Positions 8,627 to 16,824 of a DNA stretch of 27,539 bases are shown here, in pieces. This DNA is from Pseudomonadaceae bacterium UBA836 (GTDB taxonomy: Bacteria; Pseudomonadota; Gammaproteobacteria; Pseudomonadales; Pseudomonadaceae). The notes under the pieces were generated by a model. The model worked only from the letters and a program-made list of their open reading frames with translations. It was not told where the DNA came from and did no database searches. Location: contig DBHE01000124.1 in NCBI GenBank assembly GCA_002296055.1, forward strand, positions 1-27,539, written 5' to 3'. A program made the position numbers and the translations under genes. Positions within the stretch are counted from its first letter, which is position 1, and every line of letters begins with the position of its first letter.

Positions 8627-9358
8627 ATGACCGATGCCATCAAACTCAAAGCGCTGCCAGAAGCCCACTGCAAGGACTGCAGTCTGGCCGCCATGTGCCT
8701 GCCGCTGGCACTGCAAGACCAGGAGCTGGACACGCTCGACAGCATCGTCAAGCGCGGTCGGCCGCTGCGCAAGGGCGAGATGCTGTTTCGCCAAGGCGAC
8801 CCCTTTGACTCGCTCTACGCTCTGCGCTCCGGCACGGTAAAAACCTTTACCGTTGACGACGCAGGCGTAGAGCAGATTACCGGCTTTCATCTGGCCAGCG
8901 AGCTGATTGGCCTGTCCGGCATGGACGATGAGCGCCAGCCCGTCTCGGCCGTTGCGCTGGAAACCACCTCGGTGTGCGAAATCCCCTTCGAGCGACTGGA
9001 CGATCTGACCGCCAGCATGCCCACCCTGCGCCGTCAGGTAATGCGTTTGATGAGCCGCGAGATCCGCGACGATCAGCAAATGATGATGCTGCTGTCGAAA
9101 AAAACCGCCGACGAGCGCATCGCCACCTTGCTCATTAACCTGTCTGCACGCTTTCGCGCGCGCGGTTACTCGGCGCGCTCATTCCGCCTGGCAATGTCAC
9201 GCAACGACATCGGCAACTACCTTGGGCTGGCGGTCGAAACCGTCTCCCGCGTGTTTACGCGCTTCCAGCAGCAGGGGCTGATTGCCGCCGACGGCAAGGA
9301 AGTAGAGATTCTCAACCACGGCGAGCTATGCGCGCTGGCCGGTGGCCAACTCGATTGA
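8627..9358 (+). CDS. anr: Oxygen-sensing transcription regulator Anr (FNR family)
   Basis: Anr is the Pseudomonas FNR homologue. With a [4Fe-4S] cluster it dimerises without oxygen and activates microaerobic and anaerobic genes, including high-affinity cbb3 oxidases. The 243-residue product carries the four cluster cysteines (C15, C18, C24 and C117), a cyclic-nucleotide-type sensor domain, a dimerisation helix (about 130-158), and a CRP-type helix-turn-helix with the FNR recognition residues E204, S207 and R208 (ETVSR), which predict binding to TTGAT-N4-ATCAA. A GGAG ribosome site lies at 8612-8615. It follows the SafE-like gene by 63 bases and precedes apt by 14. All residues needed for function are present. 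Confidence 0.95.
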   Translation: MTDAIKLKALPEAHCKDCSLAAMCLPLALQDQELDTLDSIVKRGRPLRKGEMLFRQGDPFDSLYALRSGTVKTFTVDDAGVEQITGFHLASELIGLSGMDDERQPVSAVALETTSVCEIPFERLDDLTASMPTLRRQVMRLMSREIRDDQQMMMLLSKKTADERIATLLINLSARFRARGYSARSFRLAMSRNDIGNYLGLAVETVSRVFTRFQQQGLIAADGKEVEILNHGELCALAGGQLD

Positions 9359-9372
9359 CCCAGGACCTTTCC

Positions 9373-9921
9373 ATGATCTTTGACGAATACGCCATCAAAT
9401 CCCTGATTCGCCCGGTGCCGGGTTTTCCCAAAGAAGGCGTCACCTTCCGCGACATCACACCGCTGTTCCAGTCGCCCAAGGCCCTGCGCATGGTGGCGGA
9501 CAGCCTGATTCAGCGTTACATCGACAGCCCGGTGACCCACATTGGCGCTATCGATGCGCGCGGCTTTCTGCTCGGCTCGATTCTCGCGTACGAACTCAAC
9601 CGCCCGCTGATCCTGTTCCGCAAGGCCGGCAAGCTGCCCGCCGACACCCTCAGCGCCAGCTACGCCACCGAGTACGGCGAAGCCACCCTGCAGATGCACC
9701 GCGACGCCCTGTCCGGCGGCGAGCAAGTACTGCTGCTGGATGACCTGATCGCCACGGGCGGCACCTTCCTGGCCGCCGCCACGCTGGTCCGCCAGGGCGG
9801 CGGCGAGGTGTACGAGGCTGCCGCCATTATCGACCTGCCCGACCTGGGCGGTTCACGGCAGATGCAAGACGCTGGCATCCCCACTTACACCCTCTGCGCC
9901 TTTGCCGAAAGCGAGCGCTGA
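9373..9921 (+). CDS. apt: Adenine phosphoribosyltransferase
   Basis: Apt converts adenine and PRPP into AMP in the purine salvage pathway in the cytoplasm. The 182-residue product starts [20 protein letters not shown] and contains the family segments [18 protein letters not shown] and the PRPP-binding loop [13 protein letters not shown]. The ATG at 9373 gives the usual length; in-frame sequence upstream to 9328 would overlap the end of anr. The 14-base gap after anr suggests co-transcription, an order also known in P. aeruginosa. Confidence 0.96.
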   Translation: MIFDEYAIKSLIRPVPGFPKEGVTFRDITPLFQSPKALRMVADSLIQRYIDSPVTHIGAIDARGFLLGSILAYELNRPLILFRKAGKLPADTLSASYATEYGEATLQMHRDALSGGEQVLLLDDLIATGGTFLAAATLVRQGGGEVYEAAAIIDLPDLGGSRQMQDAGIPTYTLCAFAESER

Positions 9922-9927
9922 TTCCAG

Positions 9928-9946
9928 CGGCCTGCGCTGCAGGCCG
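9928..9946. terminator. Hairpin between apt and the sodium channel gene
   Basis: CGGCCTGC, a GCT loop and GCAGGCCG form a perfect 8-base-pair stem starting seven bases after the apt stop. It is followed by TAACCCCCTTT rather than a proper T-run, so it may be a weak terminator, an attenuator or an RNA-end stabiliser. Confidence 0.4.
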
Positions 9947-9967
9947 TAACCCCCTTTCAAGAATCCC

Positions 9968-10837
9968 ATGAACCAGACACTTGACCTCGACACGCCGTGG
10001 CGCGAGCGCCTTGCCGCACGGCTGGAACATCCGCGTTTTCAGTACACCATCACCGCTCTGATTCTGATCAATGCCGTCATCCTTGGCTTGGAGACCGCGC
10101 CATCGATCATGCAGCGCTGGGGCGGTATTTTGCGTGCGCTCGACCAGCTGATTCTTACCTGCTTTGTGGTGGAGATTGCCCTGCGCTTTGTCGCCCACGG
10201 CTGGCGCCTGCTGCGCGATCCGTGGGGGCTGTTCGACACCCTGGTGGTAGCAATCGCGCTGGTACCTGCCAGCGGCCCGCTGGCGGTGCTGCGCGCGCTG
10301 CGGGTACTGCGAGTGCTGCGTCTGGTTTCCATAGTGCCAAGCATGCGGGTGGTCGTGCAGTCACTGCTCGCCTCACTGCCCGGTATGGGCAGCATCGTCG
10401 CCCTGCTTGGTCTGATCTTCTACGTTGCCGCCGTTATTGCCACCCAGCTGTTCGGCGACGCATTTCCCGAGTGGTTCGGCACGCTCGGCGCCAGCCTCTA
10501 CACGCTGTTTCAGGTGATGACGCTGGAGAGCTGGTCGATGGGTATCGTGCGACCGGTGATGGAAGAATTCCCCTACGCCTGGCTCTACTTTGTGCCCTTC
10601 ATCCTGATTGCCACCTTCATGATGTTGAACCTGTTTATTGCAGTGATCGTGGACGCCATTCAGCACCAGCGCGATGCACTGGAGCCGGCGCAGGAGCCAG
10701 CGCAAGACCCTCAGCAACTGCTACTGGCCGAAGTACAGTCGCTGCGCAGTGAGCTGGCCGAGCTGCGTGAGCGCTTACCCAAGCACGACTCTGGACCTGA
10801 CCAGGCAGCTTGCATATCATCAAGCCGCGAACAATAA
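9968..10837 (+). CDS. Bacterial voltage-gated sodium channel (BacNaV, NavAb/NaChBac type)
   Basis: This encodes a single-domain, six-helix ion channel expected to form homotetramers that admit sodium on depolarisation. In the 289 residues I see S1 (about 24-43), S2 (60-76, with E69), S3 (86-100, with D90) and S4 (105-124), with arginines every third position (R109, R112, R115, R118). S5 is at about 136-163. The pore has the filter TLESWSM at 185-191, the sequence known for NavAb and diagnostic for sodium-selective BacNaV. S6 is at about 203-231, followed by a polar neck and a short C-terminal coiled coil (about 250-270: LLLAEVQSLRSELAELRERL). Automatic annotation would probably say only ion transporter. 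It starts 46 bases after apt and ends 55 bases before the response regulator. Confidence 0.93.
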   Translation: MNQTLDLDTPWRERLAARLEHPRFQYTITALILINAVILGLETAPSIMQRWGGILRALDQLILTCFVVEIALRFVAHGWRLLRDPWGLFDTLVVAIALVPASGPLAVLRALRVLRVLRLVSIVPSMRVVVQSLLASLPGMGSIVALLGLIFYVAAVIATQLFGDAFPEWFGTLGASLYTLFQVMTLESWSMGIVRPVMEEFPYAWLYFVPFILIATFMMLNLFIAVIVDAIQHQRDALEPAQEPAQDPQQLLLAEVQSLRSELAELRERLPKHDSGPDQAACISSSREQ

Positions 10838-10892
10838 CAAAGGCTGTCGCCGGGAACGCACTGAGGCAGCCAGCGCGTAGAGGATTTCACGC

Positions 10893-11534
10893 ATGAGCAG
10901 CACGCTGCCGCCGGACACCCGGCTTTTGCTGATTGACGATCACCAGATCTATCTTGACGGGCTGAGCCTGACCCTCAGCTCGCTGTGCGAAGGCGTACAG
11001 CTGGACCACGCCCACAACGCCGCCGAAGCCCTGCAACAGGTAGGCACCCACCCCTATGATCTGATTCTGCTGGACCTGCAGCTGCCCGACAGCAGCGGCC
11101 TGGCGCTATTGCAAAAATTACGCAGCGCCGACGCCATGGTCCCTATCGCCATCCTGACCGCCAGCAACAGCCCAAGCGACTTGGACGCCGCTCTGCAGCT
11201 TGGCGCCGCTGGCTTTATCAGCAAGACCGCCGACGGCAAGACCCTGCTGGAAGCCGTGACCCAATTGCTGTACGGCGCTCAGGTGGTGATCAGCGATGAA
11301 AACCGTCCACTCGACCGCCAAAACAGCGCACGCGAAGTGGGCATTACCCCGCGCCAGCTGGAAATCCTCGACCTGCTGGCCGAAGGTCTGCCCAACAAAC
11401 TGATCTGCCAGCGCCTGTCCCTCTCGGAAGACACCGTCAAAACCCATCTCAAGGCACTGTTCTCGTCGCTGGAGTGTCACAACCGCACCGAATGCGTAAA
11501 CCATGCACGCAAGCTCGGGCTGGTGAGCTTTTAG
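10893..11534 (+). CDS. Response regulator, NarL/LuxR type
   Basis: This is a two-component response regulator with a receiver domain (about 10-128) and a LuxR-type helix-turn-helix (about 150-210). The phosphorylation pocket is complete: acidic D15/D16, phospho-acceptor D61 (LILLDLQLPD), T89 and K111. The output domain has the expected TPRQLEILDLLAEGLPNKLI and SEDTVKTHLKALF helices. A GAGGA ribosome site lies about ten bases before the ATG. The gene faces the hybrid kinase tail to tail with 35 bases between them, so the two are likely partners. The target genes cannot be read from the sequence. Confidence 0.9.
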   Translation: MSSTLPPDTRLLLIDDHQIYLDGLSLTLSSLCEGVQLDHAHNAAEALQQVGTHPYDLILLDLQLPDSSGLALLQKLRSADAMVPIAILTASNSPSDLDAALQLGAAGFISKTADGKTLLEAVTQLLYGAQVVISDENRPLDRQNSAREVGITPRQLEILDLLAEGLPNKLICQRLSLSEDTVKTHLKALFSSLECHNRTECVNHARKLGLVSF

Positions 11535-11545
11535 CCGACGCACAC

Positions 11546-11564
11546 TGGCAGACGCGGCCTGCCA
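11546..11564. other. Short hairpin between convergent regulator and kinase genes
   Basis: TGGCAG and CTGCCA form a 6-base-pair stem with a seven-base loop in the 35-base gap between the two convergent genes. There is no T-run on either side, so terminator function is doubtful. Confidence 0.3.
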
Positions 11565-11569
11565 CATCC

Positions 11570-13363
11570 TTATGAATGGGCAGGCGCCTGCGCCAGCATG
11601 CCCTCCACGGTGCGCCGCAAACGCGCGGGCAACACCGGCTTGTAGAGCAACTGGATATCAGCCAGACGTGCCGCCTCGGCCAACTCCTCGGACGTATCAG
11701 CGGTCACCAGCGCAGCGGGGCCGCCGTAGAGTTCGCGCTCGCGCAGGTGACGAATCAGCTCCAGTCCATTCAGCTCGCCCTCGAGCCGGAAGTCGCTGAA
11801 CAGCACATCCACCGCCACCGTGCGCAACCCATCAATGGCTTCATCGGCACTGGCGAAGGCCCAGACGATACAGCCCCAGCTGGACAACAACGCCTGCATT
11901 GCCTCGCGGCTGACCCTGTCATTTTCGATCAGGGCAACCTGCCCACGCAGGTTCGGCATCGCCGCCACCCGCGGCTCAGCCGGCTCACTCTGCCATTCAC
12001 CGACCGGTACCTCAAACCAGAAGCGCGCGCCCTCCCCCAGCCGCGACCAAAGCCCCGACGGGTAGGTCAACAGGTGCAGTATCTGCCGACAGATGCTCAG
12101 GCCCAGGCCAACACCTTTATCCAGCGTACGGGCCGGATTACGCAGCTGGGTAAACTCTTCAAAAATGCGCTCCTGATCGGCATCTGCCAGTCCACAGCCG
12201 TTGTCCACCACGGCAATGCGCAAACGCTCGTCTACCCGCGTCACCTCAATACGCACCAGGCTGGCCTCGGCGTGAATCAATGCGTTGTTCAGGTAATTGC
12301 GCAACAACCGCTCCAGCAGCATCGGGTCACTCTGCACGGCGACGTGCGCCGCACAGTCGATCTCCAGACGGATGCCACGGCGCCGGGCATAACTCTCGAG
12401 GCTTGCGACCAGGCGCTCCAACCAGGGTCGCAGATTGAAGGAGCGCGTCTGCGGCCGCACCATACCGACACTCAGGCGCGAGATATCCAGAAGGGAATTG
12501 AGCATCGCCTGCAGCAACTGGGTTGAGTCGGTAAGCCGCTCTACGGTGCGCCGCGCCTCATCATTCAGCACCTGATCCTGCAGGTGCTGAATAAACAGCA
12601 ACATGGCATGCAGCGGCTGCCGCAAGTCGTGGCTGGCGGTTGCCAGAAAGTGCGTCTTACTTTGGCTCTCGCGCTCAGCGCGCCGCCGCGCCGCCTCCAG
12701 CAACTGTTCGTTAAGGTAACCACGGCGCTGCATGTACTCGTAAATATAAGCGCCCAACGAGCCCATCAATGCGAAGTTGCTGAGGAAAATACCGTCAGAA
12801 ATCACTACCGAGGGCGAGCTTCCAGTCAACTGCTCGGCGGCCAGATAGCTCAGCACGATCAGCCAGGAGCCCAGCACAGCGTGCCGCATCGGTAGCGCCA
12901 GCAGAAAGAAACCAGACAACAGCACCAGATACAGGCCATCGTGGGTTACCCGGATCGGCACCTCGGCCAGGCGCGCCACCGTTATCACCATCACCACCAT
13001 CAACCCGGAGCAGCAATAAGCCAGGGTGGCGACATTAAAGGCGCGGCGTGGCACCACCCGCCCCGGCCGGTTGGCGTACCAAATGGCAATGCACACCAGC
13101 AACAATGCCAAGCTGCGAATACTGAGGGTGTAACGTGCTACCTCTGGTGGCAGATAGAGATAATCCAGCCACATGAACAGCAGCATGAACGCAATCGAAG
13201 ACAGCGCCACCAGGCCGACACGGCTGGCCATCTTTACGTGCAGATAGTGCTGGAACGCCTGCTCCAGCGGCGCCCTGAAGCGCAAGCGGGCAAAGCCACG
13301 CTGTTGCGCCAACAGCGCGGGCTCATCAATGCCCGGTAAGGCGGGCGGCAGCTCTGAATTCAT
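11570..13363 (-). CDS. Membrane hybrid sensor histidine kinase
   Basis: The 597-residue product is an inner-membrane sensor kinase with its own receiver domain. It has about six membrane segments (roughly 48-70, 81-97, 110-130, 143-160, 163-178 and 190-209) and a helical linker (210-235). The HisKA domain has phospho-acceptor H245 in ATASHDLRQPLHAM. The HATPase domain shows NYLNNALIHA (356-365), DNGCGLAD (387-394) and KGVGLGLSI (416-424). The C-terminal receiver (about 474-590) has D524 (FSDFRLEGE) and K575. No PAS or large periplasmic domain is seen, so the signal is probably sensed within the membrane. The receiver would let it act as phosphorelay or be tuned before passing phosphate to the convergent NarL-type regulator. 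The ribosome site at this start is weak. Confidence 0.9.
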   Translation of the reverse strand: MNSELPPALPGIDEPALLAQQRGFARLRFRAPLEQAFQHYLHVKMASRVGLVALSSIAFMLLFMWLDYLYLPPEVARYTLSIRSLALLLVCIAIWYANRPGRVVPRRAFNVATLAYCCSGLMVVMVITVARLAEVPIRVTHDGLYLVLLSGFFLLALPMRHAVLGSWLIVLSYLAAEQLTGSSPSVVISDGIFLSNFALMGSLGAYIYEYMQRRGYLNEQLLEAARRRAERESQSKTHFLATASHDLRQPLHAMLLFIQHLQDQVLNDEARRTVERLTDSTQLLQAMLNSLLDISRLSVGMVRPQTRSFNLRPWLERLVASLESYARRRGIRLEIDCAAHVAVQSDPMLLERLLRNYLNNALIHAEASLVRIEVTRVDERLRIAVVDNGCGLADADQERIFEEFTQLRNPARTLDKGVGLGLSICRQILHLLTYPSGLWSRLGEGARFWFEVPVGEWQSEPAEPRVAAMPNLRGQVALIENDRVSREAMQALLSSWGCIVWAFASADEAIDGLRTVAVDVLFSDFRLEGELNGLELIRHLRERELYGGPAALVTADTSEELAEAARLADIQLLYKPVLPARLRRTVEGMLAQAPAHS

Positions 13364-13411
13364 ACTGATGTGGGCCCATTGTTGTTATGAGTGAGGCCAA
13401 TATGCCGTGCA

Positions 13412-13441
13412 GTTATATAGCCAACCGCCTTCGGCGCTAAA
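13412..13441 (-). promoter_or_regulatory. Possible promoter for the hybrid kinase
   Basis: On the - strand TTTAGC (13441-13436) and TATAAC (13417-13412) are 18 bases apart. The -10 matches 5 of 6 consensus bases and the -35 only 3 of 6. They lie in the AT-rich gap (about 13410-13490) that separates the kinase from the divergent hypothetical gene. Confidence 0.25.
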
Positions 13442-13520
13442 TATTTTAAAAACAATAATTTACTTAAACTAACTACAGCTATGCTTGAAAACAGGACGCT
13501 AACCGACAGGACGTACCTGC

Positions 13521-14069
13521 ATGTCTGCCAACCTCGTCTGCCCCCTGATACATCCAGCGCCAACTCGCGCCAGTGCCCCGCCCCCAACGTTCGACCATCT
13601 GTTCAGTAATGCGCAAGGTCGCCTGTTACAACCCGCCATGCAGTACCTGAACATCACCTGCCCACAGCTGCAGCAACTGCTGCTGGGCACGCTGCTGTGC
13701 ACCACCGCCCTGCCTGCCAGCCGGCGCGCAGCTGAAGCCATCGGCCCCTTCGGCATTCCACCAAGACTGCACACTCTGATCTGGGATGACTATCTGGTCC
13801 ATCAGCCGGACCTGGCCAGCAAGGTACGCGGCCTGGCAAGTCAGCATTGCTTTCTGACCGACCCACATGCCGAGCTGGGCTACAACCTCGGTTACGCGAT
13901 GGCCATTGCCTGGCTCATCTACCAACGCCAGCACATGCTGCCGAAACCCGACAACGACCTGGCTAGCCTAGCGCGAATCTGGGAAGCCTCCTACCCCCAC
14001 CGGGGTGGTCGAGCGCGGGACTATCAGCGAGCCTGGCGCGAGGCTCAACGCAGCGCCGCAGCCAACTGA
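13521..14069 (+). CDS. Hypothetical protein, 182 residues
   Basis: I do not recognise this protein. It is probably cytoplasmic: there is no clear signal peptide, and the only hydrophobic stretches are around LLLGTLLCTTALPA and the AMAIAWLIYQRQ helix. Noticeable features are a proline-rich N-terminus, the segment GIPPRLHTLIWDDYLVHQPDLASKV, and a basic, alanine-rich C-terminus (RARDYQRAWREAQRSAAAN). AGGA lies about nine bases before the chosen ATG; a later ATG at 13638 (MQYLNITC) is a possible shorter start. The gene is divergent from the hybrid kinase and separated from it by an AT-rich gap of 157 bases, so a regulatory link is possible but unproven. The reading frame and codon use look like a genuine Pseudomonas gene. 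Confidence 0.7.
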   Translation: MSANLVCPLIHPAPTRASAPPPTFDHLFSNAQGRLLQPAMQYLNITCPQLQQLLLGTLLCTTALPASRRAAEAIGPFGIPPRLHTLIWDDYLVHQPDLASKVRGLASQHCFLTDPHAELGYNLGYAMAIAWLIYQRQHMLPKPDNDLASLARIWEASYPHRGGRARDYQRAWREAQRSAAAN

Positions 14070-14100
14070 ATACCCTCCTATCAAACGCGCTGAGATCAGC

Positions 14101-14129
14101 TTGACCCCTGTCAGGGGCTGGCGCATTGT
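14101..14129 (+). promoter_or_regulatory. Possible promoter with a palindrome in its spacer, upstream of the MDR oxidoreductase
   Basis: TTGACC (14101-14106) and CATTGT (14124-14129) are spaced by 17 bases. The 13-base palindrome CCCCTGTCAGGGG (14105-14117) lies across the -35 end and spacer, where a repressor or a MerR-type activator would bind. The -10 hexamer is poor (3 of 6), so the call is tentative. Confidence 0.3.
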
Positions 14130-14176
14130 CCGACACACAGTCGTCGGCCGACGGCCCTGAGCAGAGGACAAGAACA

Positions 14177-15211
14177 ATGCCGCAAACTTCCGCTATCAAT
14201 CGCCAGATACTGCTGGAATCACGCCCGGTTGGCGCCCCGACCCAGGCCAACTTCCGCATGGTAGAAACGCCCGTGCCCACCGTGCAGGCCGGACAGATGC
14301 TGCTGCGCAACCGCTGGATGTCGCTGGACCCGTACATGCGCGGACGCATGAGCGACGCCAAGTCCTACGCCGACCCGGTCCCGGTGGGTGGCGTGATGAC
14401 CTGCGGCACCGTCAGTGAGGTGGTCAGTTCCGAGCTGGAAGGTTTTGAGCCGGGTGACCTGGTGATGTGCTTTGCCTCCGGCTGGCAGGATTACACGCTG
14501 TCCGATGGCAGCATGGTGTTTCGCCTGGACCGCAACATGCCAGAGCCTTCACAGGCCTTGGGCGTGCTCGGTATGCCCGGCTTTACCGGTTACATGGGTC
14601 TGACCGACATCGGCCAGCCCAAGGTGGGTGAAACCGTCGTGGTGGGCGCAGCAACCGGCCCGGTCGGCACCGTAGTGGGCCAGGTGGCCAAAATCCTTGG
14701 CTGCCACGTGGTGGGTGTCGCCGGCGGCGCAGAGAAGTGTGAATACGCGGTCAAGGAACTGGGCTTTGACGCCTGCATCGACCACAAGGACCCGGCATTG
14801 GCAGAGAAGCTCGCCGCCGCCTGCCCCAAGGGCATCGACGTGTACTTCGAAAACGTTGGCGGCAAGGTGTTCGACGCCGTCATGCCGCTGCTTAACGCCC
14901 ACGCCCGCGTCCCGCTGTGCGGCCTGATTGCGCAATACAACGCGACCAGCCTGCCAGACGGCCCGGATCGCCTTTCGCAACTGATGCGCCTGATACTCAG
15001 CCAACGCATCCGCATGCAGGGCTTTATCATCTTCGACAACTACGGGCACTGCTTCCCCGAGTTTCTCAAGACCATGACGCCCTGGGTGGCTGAGGGCAAG
15101 GTGCGGGTGAAGGAGGATCGTGTAGAAGGCCTGGAAAACGCGCCTGAGGCCTTTATCGGCCTGCTCGAAGGCCAGAATTTCGGCAAGCTGGTAGTAAAAA
15201 TCGCCGACTGA
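14177..15211 (+). CDS. NADP-dependent oxidoreductase, zinc-less MDR family (CurA/leukotriene B4 dehydrogenase type)
   Basis: This cytoplasmic medium-chain reductase is expected to reduce the double bond of alpha,beta-unsaturated carbonyl compounds with NADPH. The 344-residue product has the GroES-like N-terminal domain (WMSLDPYMRGRM at about 48-59, typical of this subfamily), then a Rossmann domain with GAATGPVGTVVGQVAK and VVGVAGGAEKC. The zinc ligands of classical alcohol dehydrogenases are missing, as expected for the group. I chose the ATG at 14177 (MPQTSAINRQ) because GAGGA precedes it; an upstream TTG at 14126 would add 17 residues without family support. E. coli CurA is a curcumin reductase, but the substrate here is not known. 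It converges on glpD. Confidence 0.9.
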   Translation: MPQTSAINRQILLESRPVGAPTQANFRMVETPVPTVQAGQMLLRNRWMSLDPYMRGRMSDAKSYADPVPVGGVMTCGTVSEVVSSELEGFEPGDLVMCFASGWQDYTLSDGSMVFRLDRNMPEPSQALGVLGMPGFTGYMGLTDIGQPKVGETVVVGAATGPVGTVVGQVAKILGCHVVGVAGGAEKCEYAVKELGFDACIDHKDPALAEKLAAACPKGIDVYFENVGGKVFDAVMPLLNAHARVPLCGLIAQYNATSLPDGPDRLSQLMRLILSQRIRMQGFIIFDNYGHCFPEFLKTMTPWVAEGKVRVKEDRVEGLENAPEAFIGLLEGQNFGKLVVKIAD

Positions 15212-15244
15212 TCAGGCAACCGGATCAGCTACCCTGAGCGCCCG

Positions 15245-16789
15245 TCATATGGCGGGCGCCGCCTCCCACTCCCGATTGCTCATATACGCCTGCACCCGTT
15301 CGCGTTGCACGGCCGTCAGGTGCAACCCCAACTTACTGCGACGCCACAACAAGGCCTCGGCATCGTTGACCCATTCGCGCTCGCGCAGATAGCGTATCTC
15401 ACGCTCGGTCAGCCCCGCGCCGAAGTGCTCGCCCATATCTGCCGCACAGCTCATCCCCCTGAGAAATACCTGACACAAGGTGCCGTAGCTACGCGCATAG
15501 CGGGCACGCTGCTGCTCGGTCAGCCAGGGATAGCTCTGCGCTAGCTCTGCCTGCAGCGCGGCCTGGCTTTCAAAGTCGCCGCCGGCCAGGGCGTGCTCTG
15601 CTGTCCAGGCCGCGCCGGCGTTCGGAAACCAGCGCTGCAGGCGGTCCAGTGACTGCTCGGCCAACTGACGGTAGGTAGTCAGCTTGCCACCAAATACCGC
15701 CAGCAGCGGCGCCTGACCAGGCTCGGCGTCCAGCGTCAAGCTGTAATCACGGCTGACCTCGGCTGCGTTGGCGGTGGCGCTGCTGATCAACGGACGCACA
15801 CCGGCAAACCGGTGCACGATATCTGAGGCACGCAGCTGCCGCTTGAAGTGGGCGTTAACAACCTCCAGCAGATAATCAACCTCAGCCTGTTCCGGCTCGA
15901 CCACGGCCGGATCACCCTGAAAGTCCACATCGGTGGTTCCAATCAGGGAGAACTCGCCCTCGTAGGGCAACACAAAAACAATCCGCTGGTCTTCATTCTG
16001 CAGGATGTAGGCCTCGCTACCGCGATGCAGCTGCGGCACCACAATATGGCTACCCTTGACCAGGCGCACCCCATGCGGCGAGCGGGTATTGACCACCCGC
16101 TCCATCACCCGTGCCGCCCAAGGCCCCGCCGCGTTGACCAGCGCCCGCGCCAGCACCGTGCGGCGCGCGCCGGAGGCGCTCTCCAGCTCGATTTCCCAGA
16201 GGTCATTGCGACGCTGCGCAGCGATACAGCGAGTGTGCAGGCATATCTCCGCGCCCAGGCTAGCCGCCTGCACGGCATTAAGCGCGACCAGGCGTGCATC
16301 GTCAGCCCAGCAATCAGAATACTCAAAGGCGTAATCGATAACCGGGTTCAGCACGCCCTGCCCGTTCAACGCCTTGCCGGTCGAACCCGGCAAACTGCTA
16401 CGGCGGTGCAGGTGGTCGTACAGAAACAGCCCAGCGCGCAACATCCAGCGCGGACGCAGATGAGGTCGATGCGGCAAAACAAAGCGCAGCGGCCAGATCA
16501 GGTGCGGCGCCTTGGCCATCAGCACCTCGCGCTCGCCCAGTGCAGCACGCACCAGGCCAAATTCGTAGTGCTCCAGATAGCGCAAACCGCCATGCACCAA
16601 CTTGCTGCTGGCAGAGGAAGTGTGCGCCGCCAGATCATGCTGCTCGCATAGCAGCACGGACAGCCCGCGCCCGGCGGCATCGTTGGCAATGCCCGCACCG
16701 TTAATCCCCCCGCCTATCACCACCAGATCCAGCACAGCTGCCGCGGGCGCAGCCGCGCGCGGGCGTTCATCACGATGGGGTGAGAGCAT
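15245..16789 (-). CDS. glpD: Aerobic glycerol-3-phosphate dehydrogenase
   Basis: GlpD is the membrane-associated flavoenzyme that oxidises sn-glycerol 3-phosphate to dihydroxyacetone phosphate and passes electrons to ubiquinone. The 514-residue product has the N-terminal FAD motif VVIGGGINGAGIANDAAG (about 23-40), the substrate-domain segments SSKLVHGGLRYLEHYEFGLV and VNAAGPWA, and the C-terminal DAO_C domain. I chose the ATG at 16789 (MLSPHRDERP): it has GAGGAA five bases upstream and gives the usual length. A longer frame to 16822 would overlap the promoter region. The gene is transcribed away from ybaK-glpK. It is complete and without odd residues. Confidence 0.96.
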   Translation of the reverse strand: MLSPHRDERPRAAAPAAAVLDLVVIGGGINGAGIANDAAGRGLSVLLCEQHDLAAHTSSASSKLVHGGLRYLEHYEFGLVRAALGEREVLMAKAPHLIWPLRFVLPHRPHLRPRWMLRAGLFLYDHLHRRSSLPGSTGKALNGQGVLNPVIDYAFEYSDCWADDARLVALNAVQAASLGAEICLHTRCIAAQRRNDLWEIELESASGARRTVLARALVNAAGPWAARVMERVVNTRSPHGVRLVKGSHIVVPQLHRGSEAYILQNEDQRIVFVLPYEGEFSLIGTTDVDFQGDPAVVEPEQAEVDYLLEVVNAHFKRQLRASDIVHRFAGVRPLISSATANAAEVSRDYSLTLDAEPGQAPLLAVFGGKLTTYRQLAEQSLDRLQRWFPNAGAAWTAEHALAGGDFESQAALQAELAQSYPWLTEQQRARYARSYGTLCQVFLRGMSCAADMGEHFGAGLTEREIRYLREREWVNDAEALLWRRSKLGLHLTAVQRERVQAYMSNREWEAAPAI

Positions 16790-16824
16790 GCGGGTTCCTC
16801 GATGGCGTACATTCCTTGACACTT

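Noticed and set aside
3217..9372. Anr/FNR boxes (TTGAT-N4-ATCAA) near ccoG, anr and apt
   Set aside because: I looked in the gaps and found no acceptable match. The Anr-dependent promoter of ccoN, if any, is upstream of the window.
11576..12526. A 316-residue reading frame on the + strand opposite the hybrid kinase
   Set aside because: The - strand frame has complete kinase and receiver motifs throughout; the + strand frame has none and is a shadow.
15848..16651. A 267-residue reading frame opposite glpD
   Set aside because: It is a shadow of the conserved FAD enzyme with low-complexity composition.
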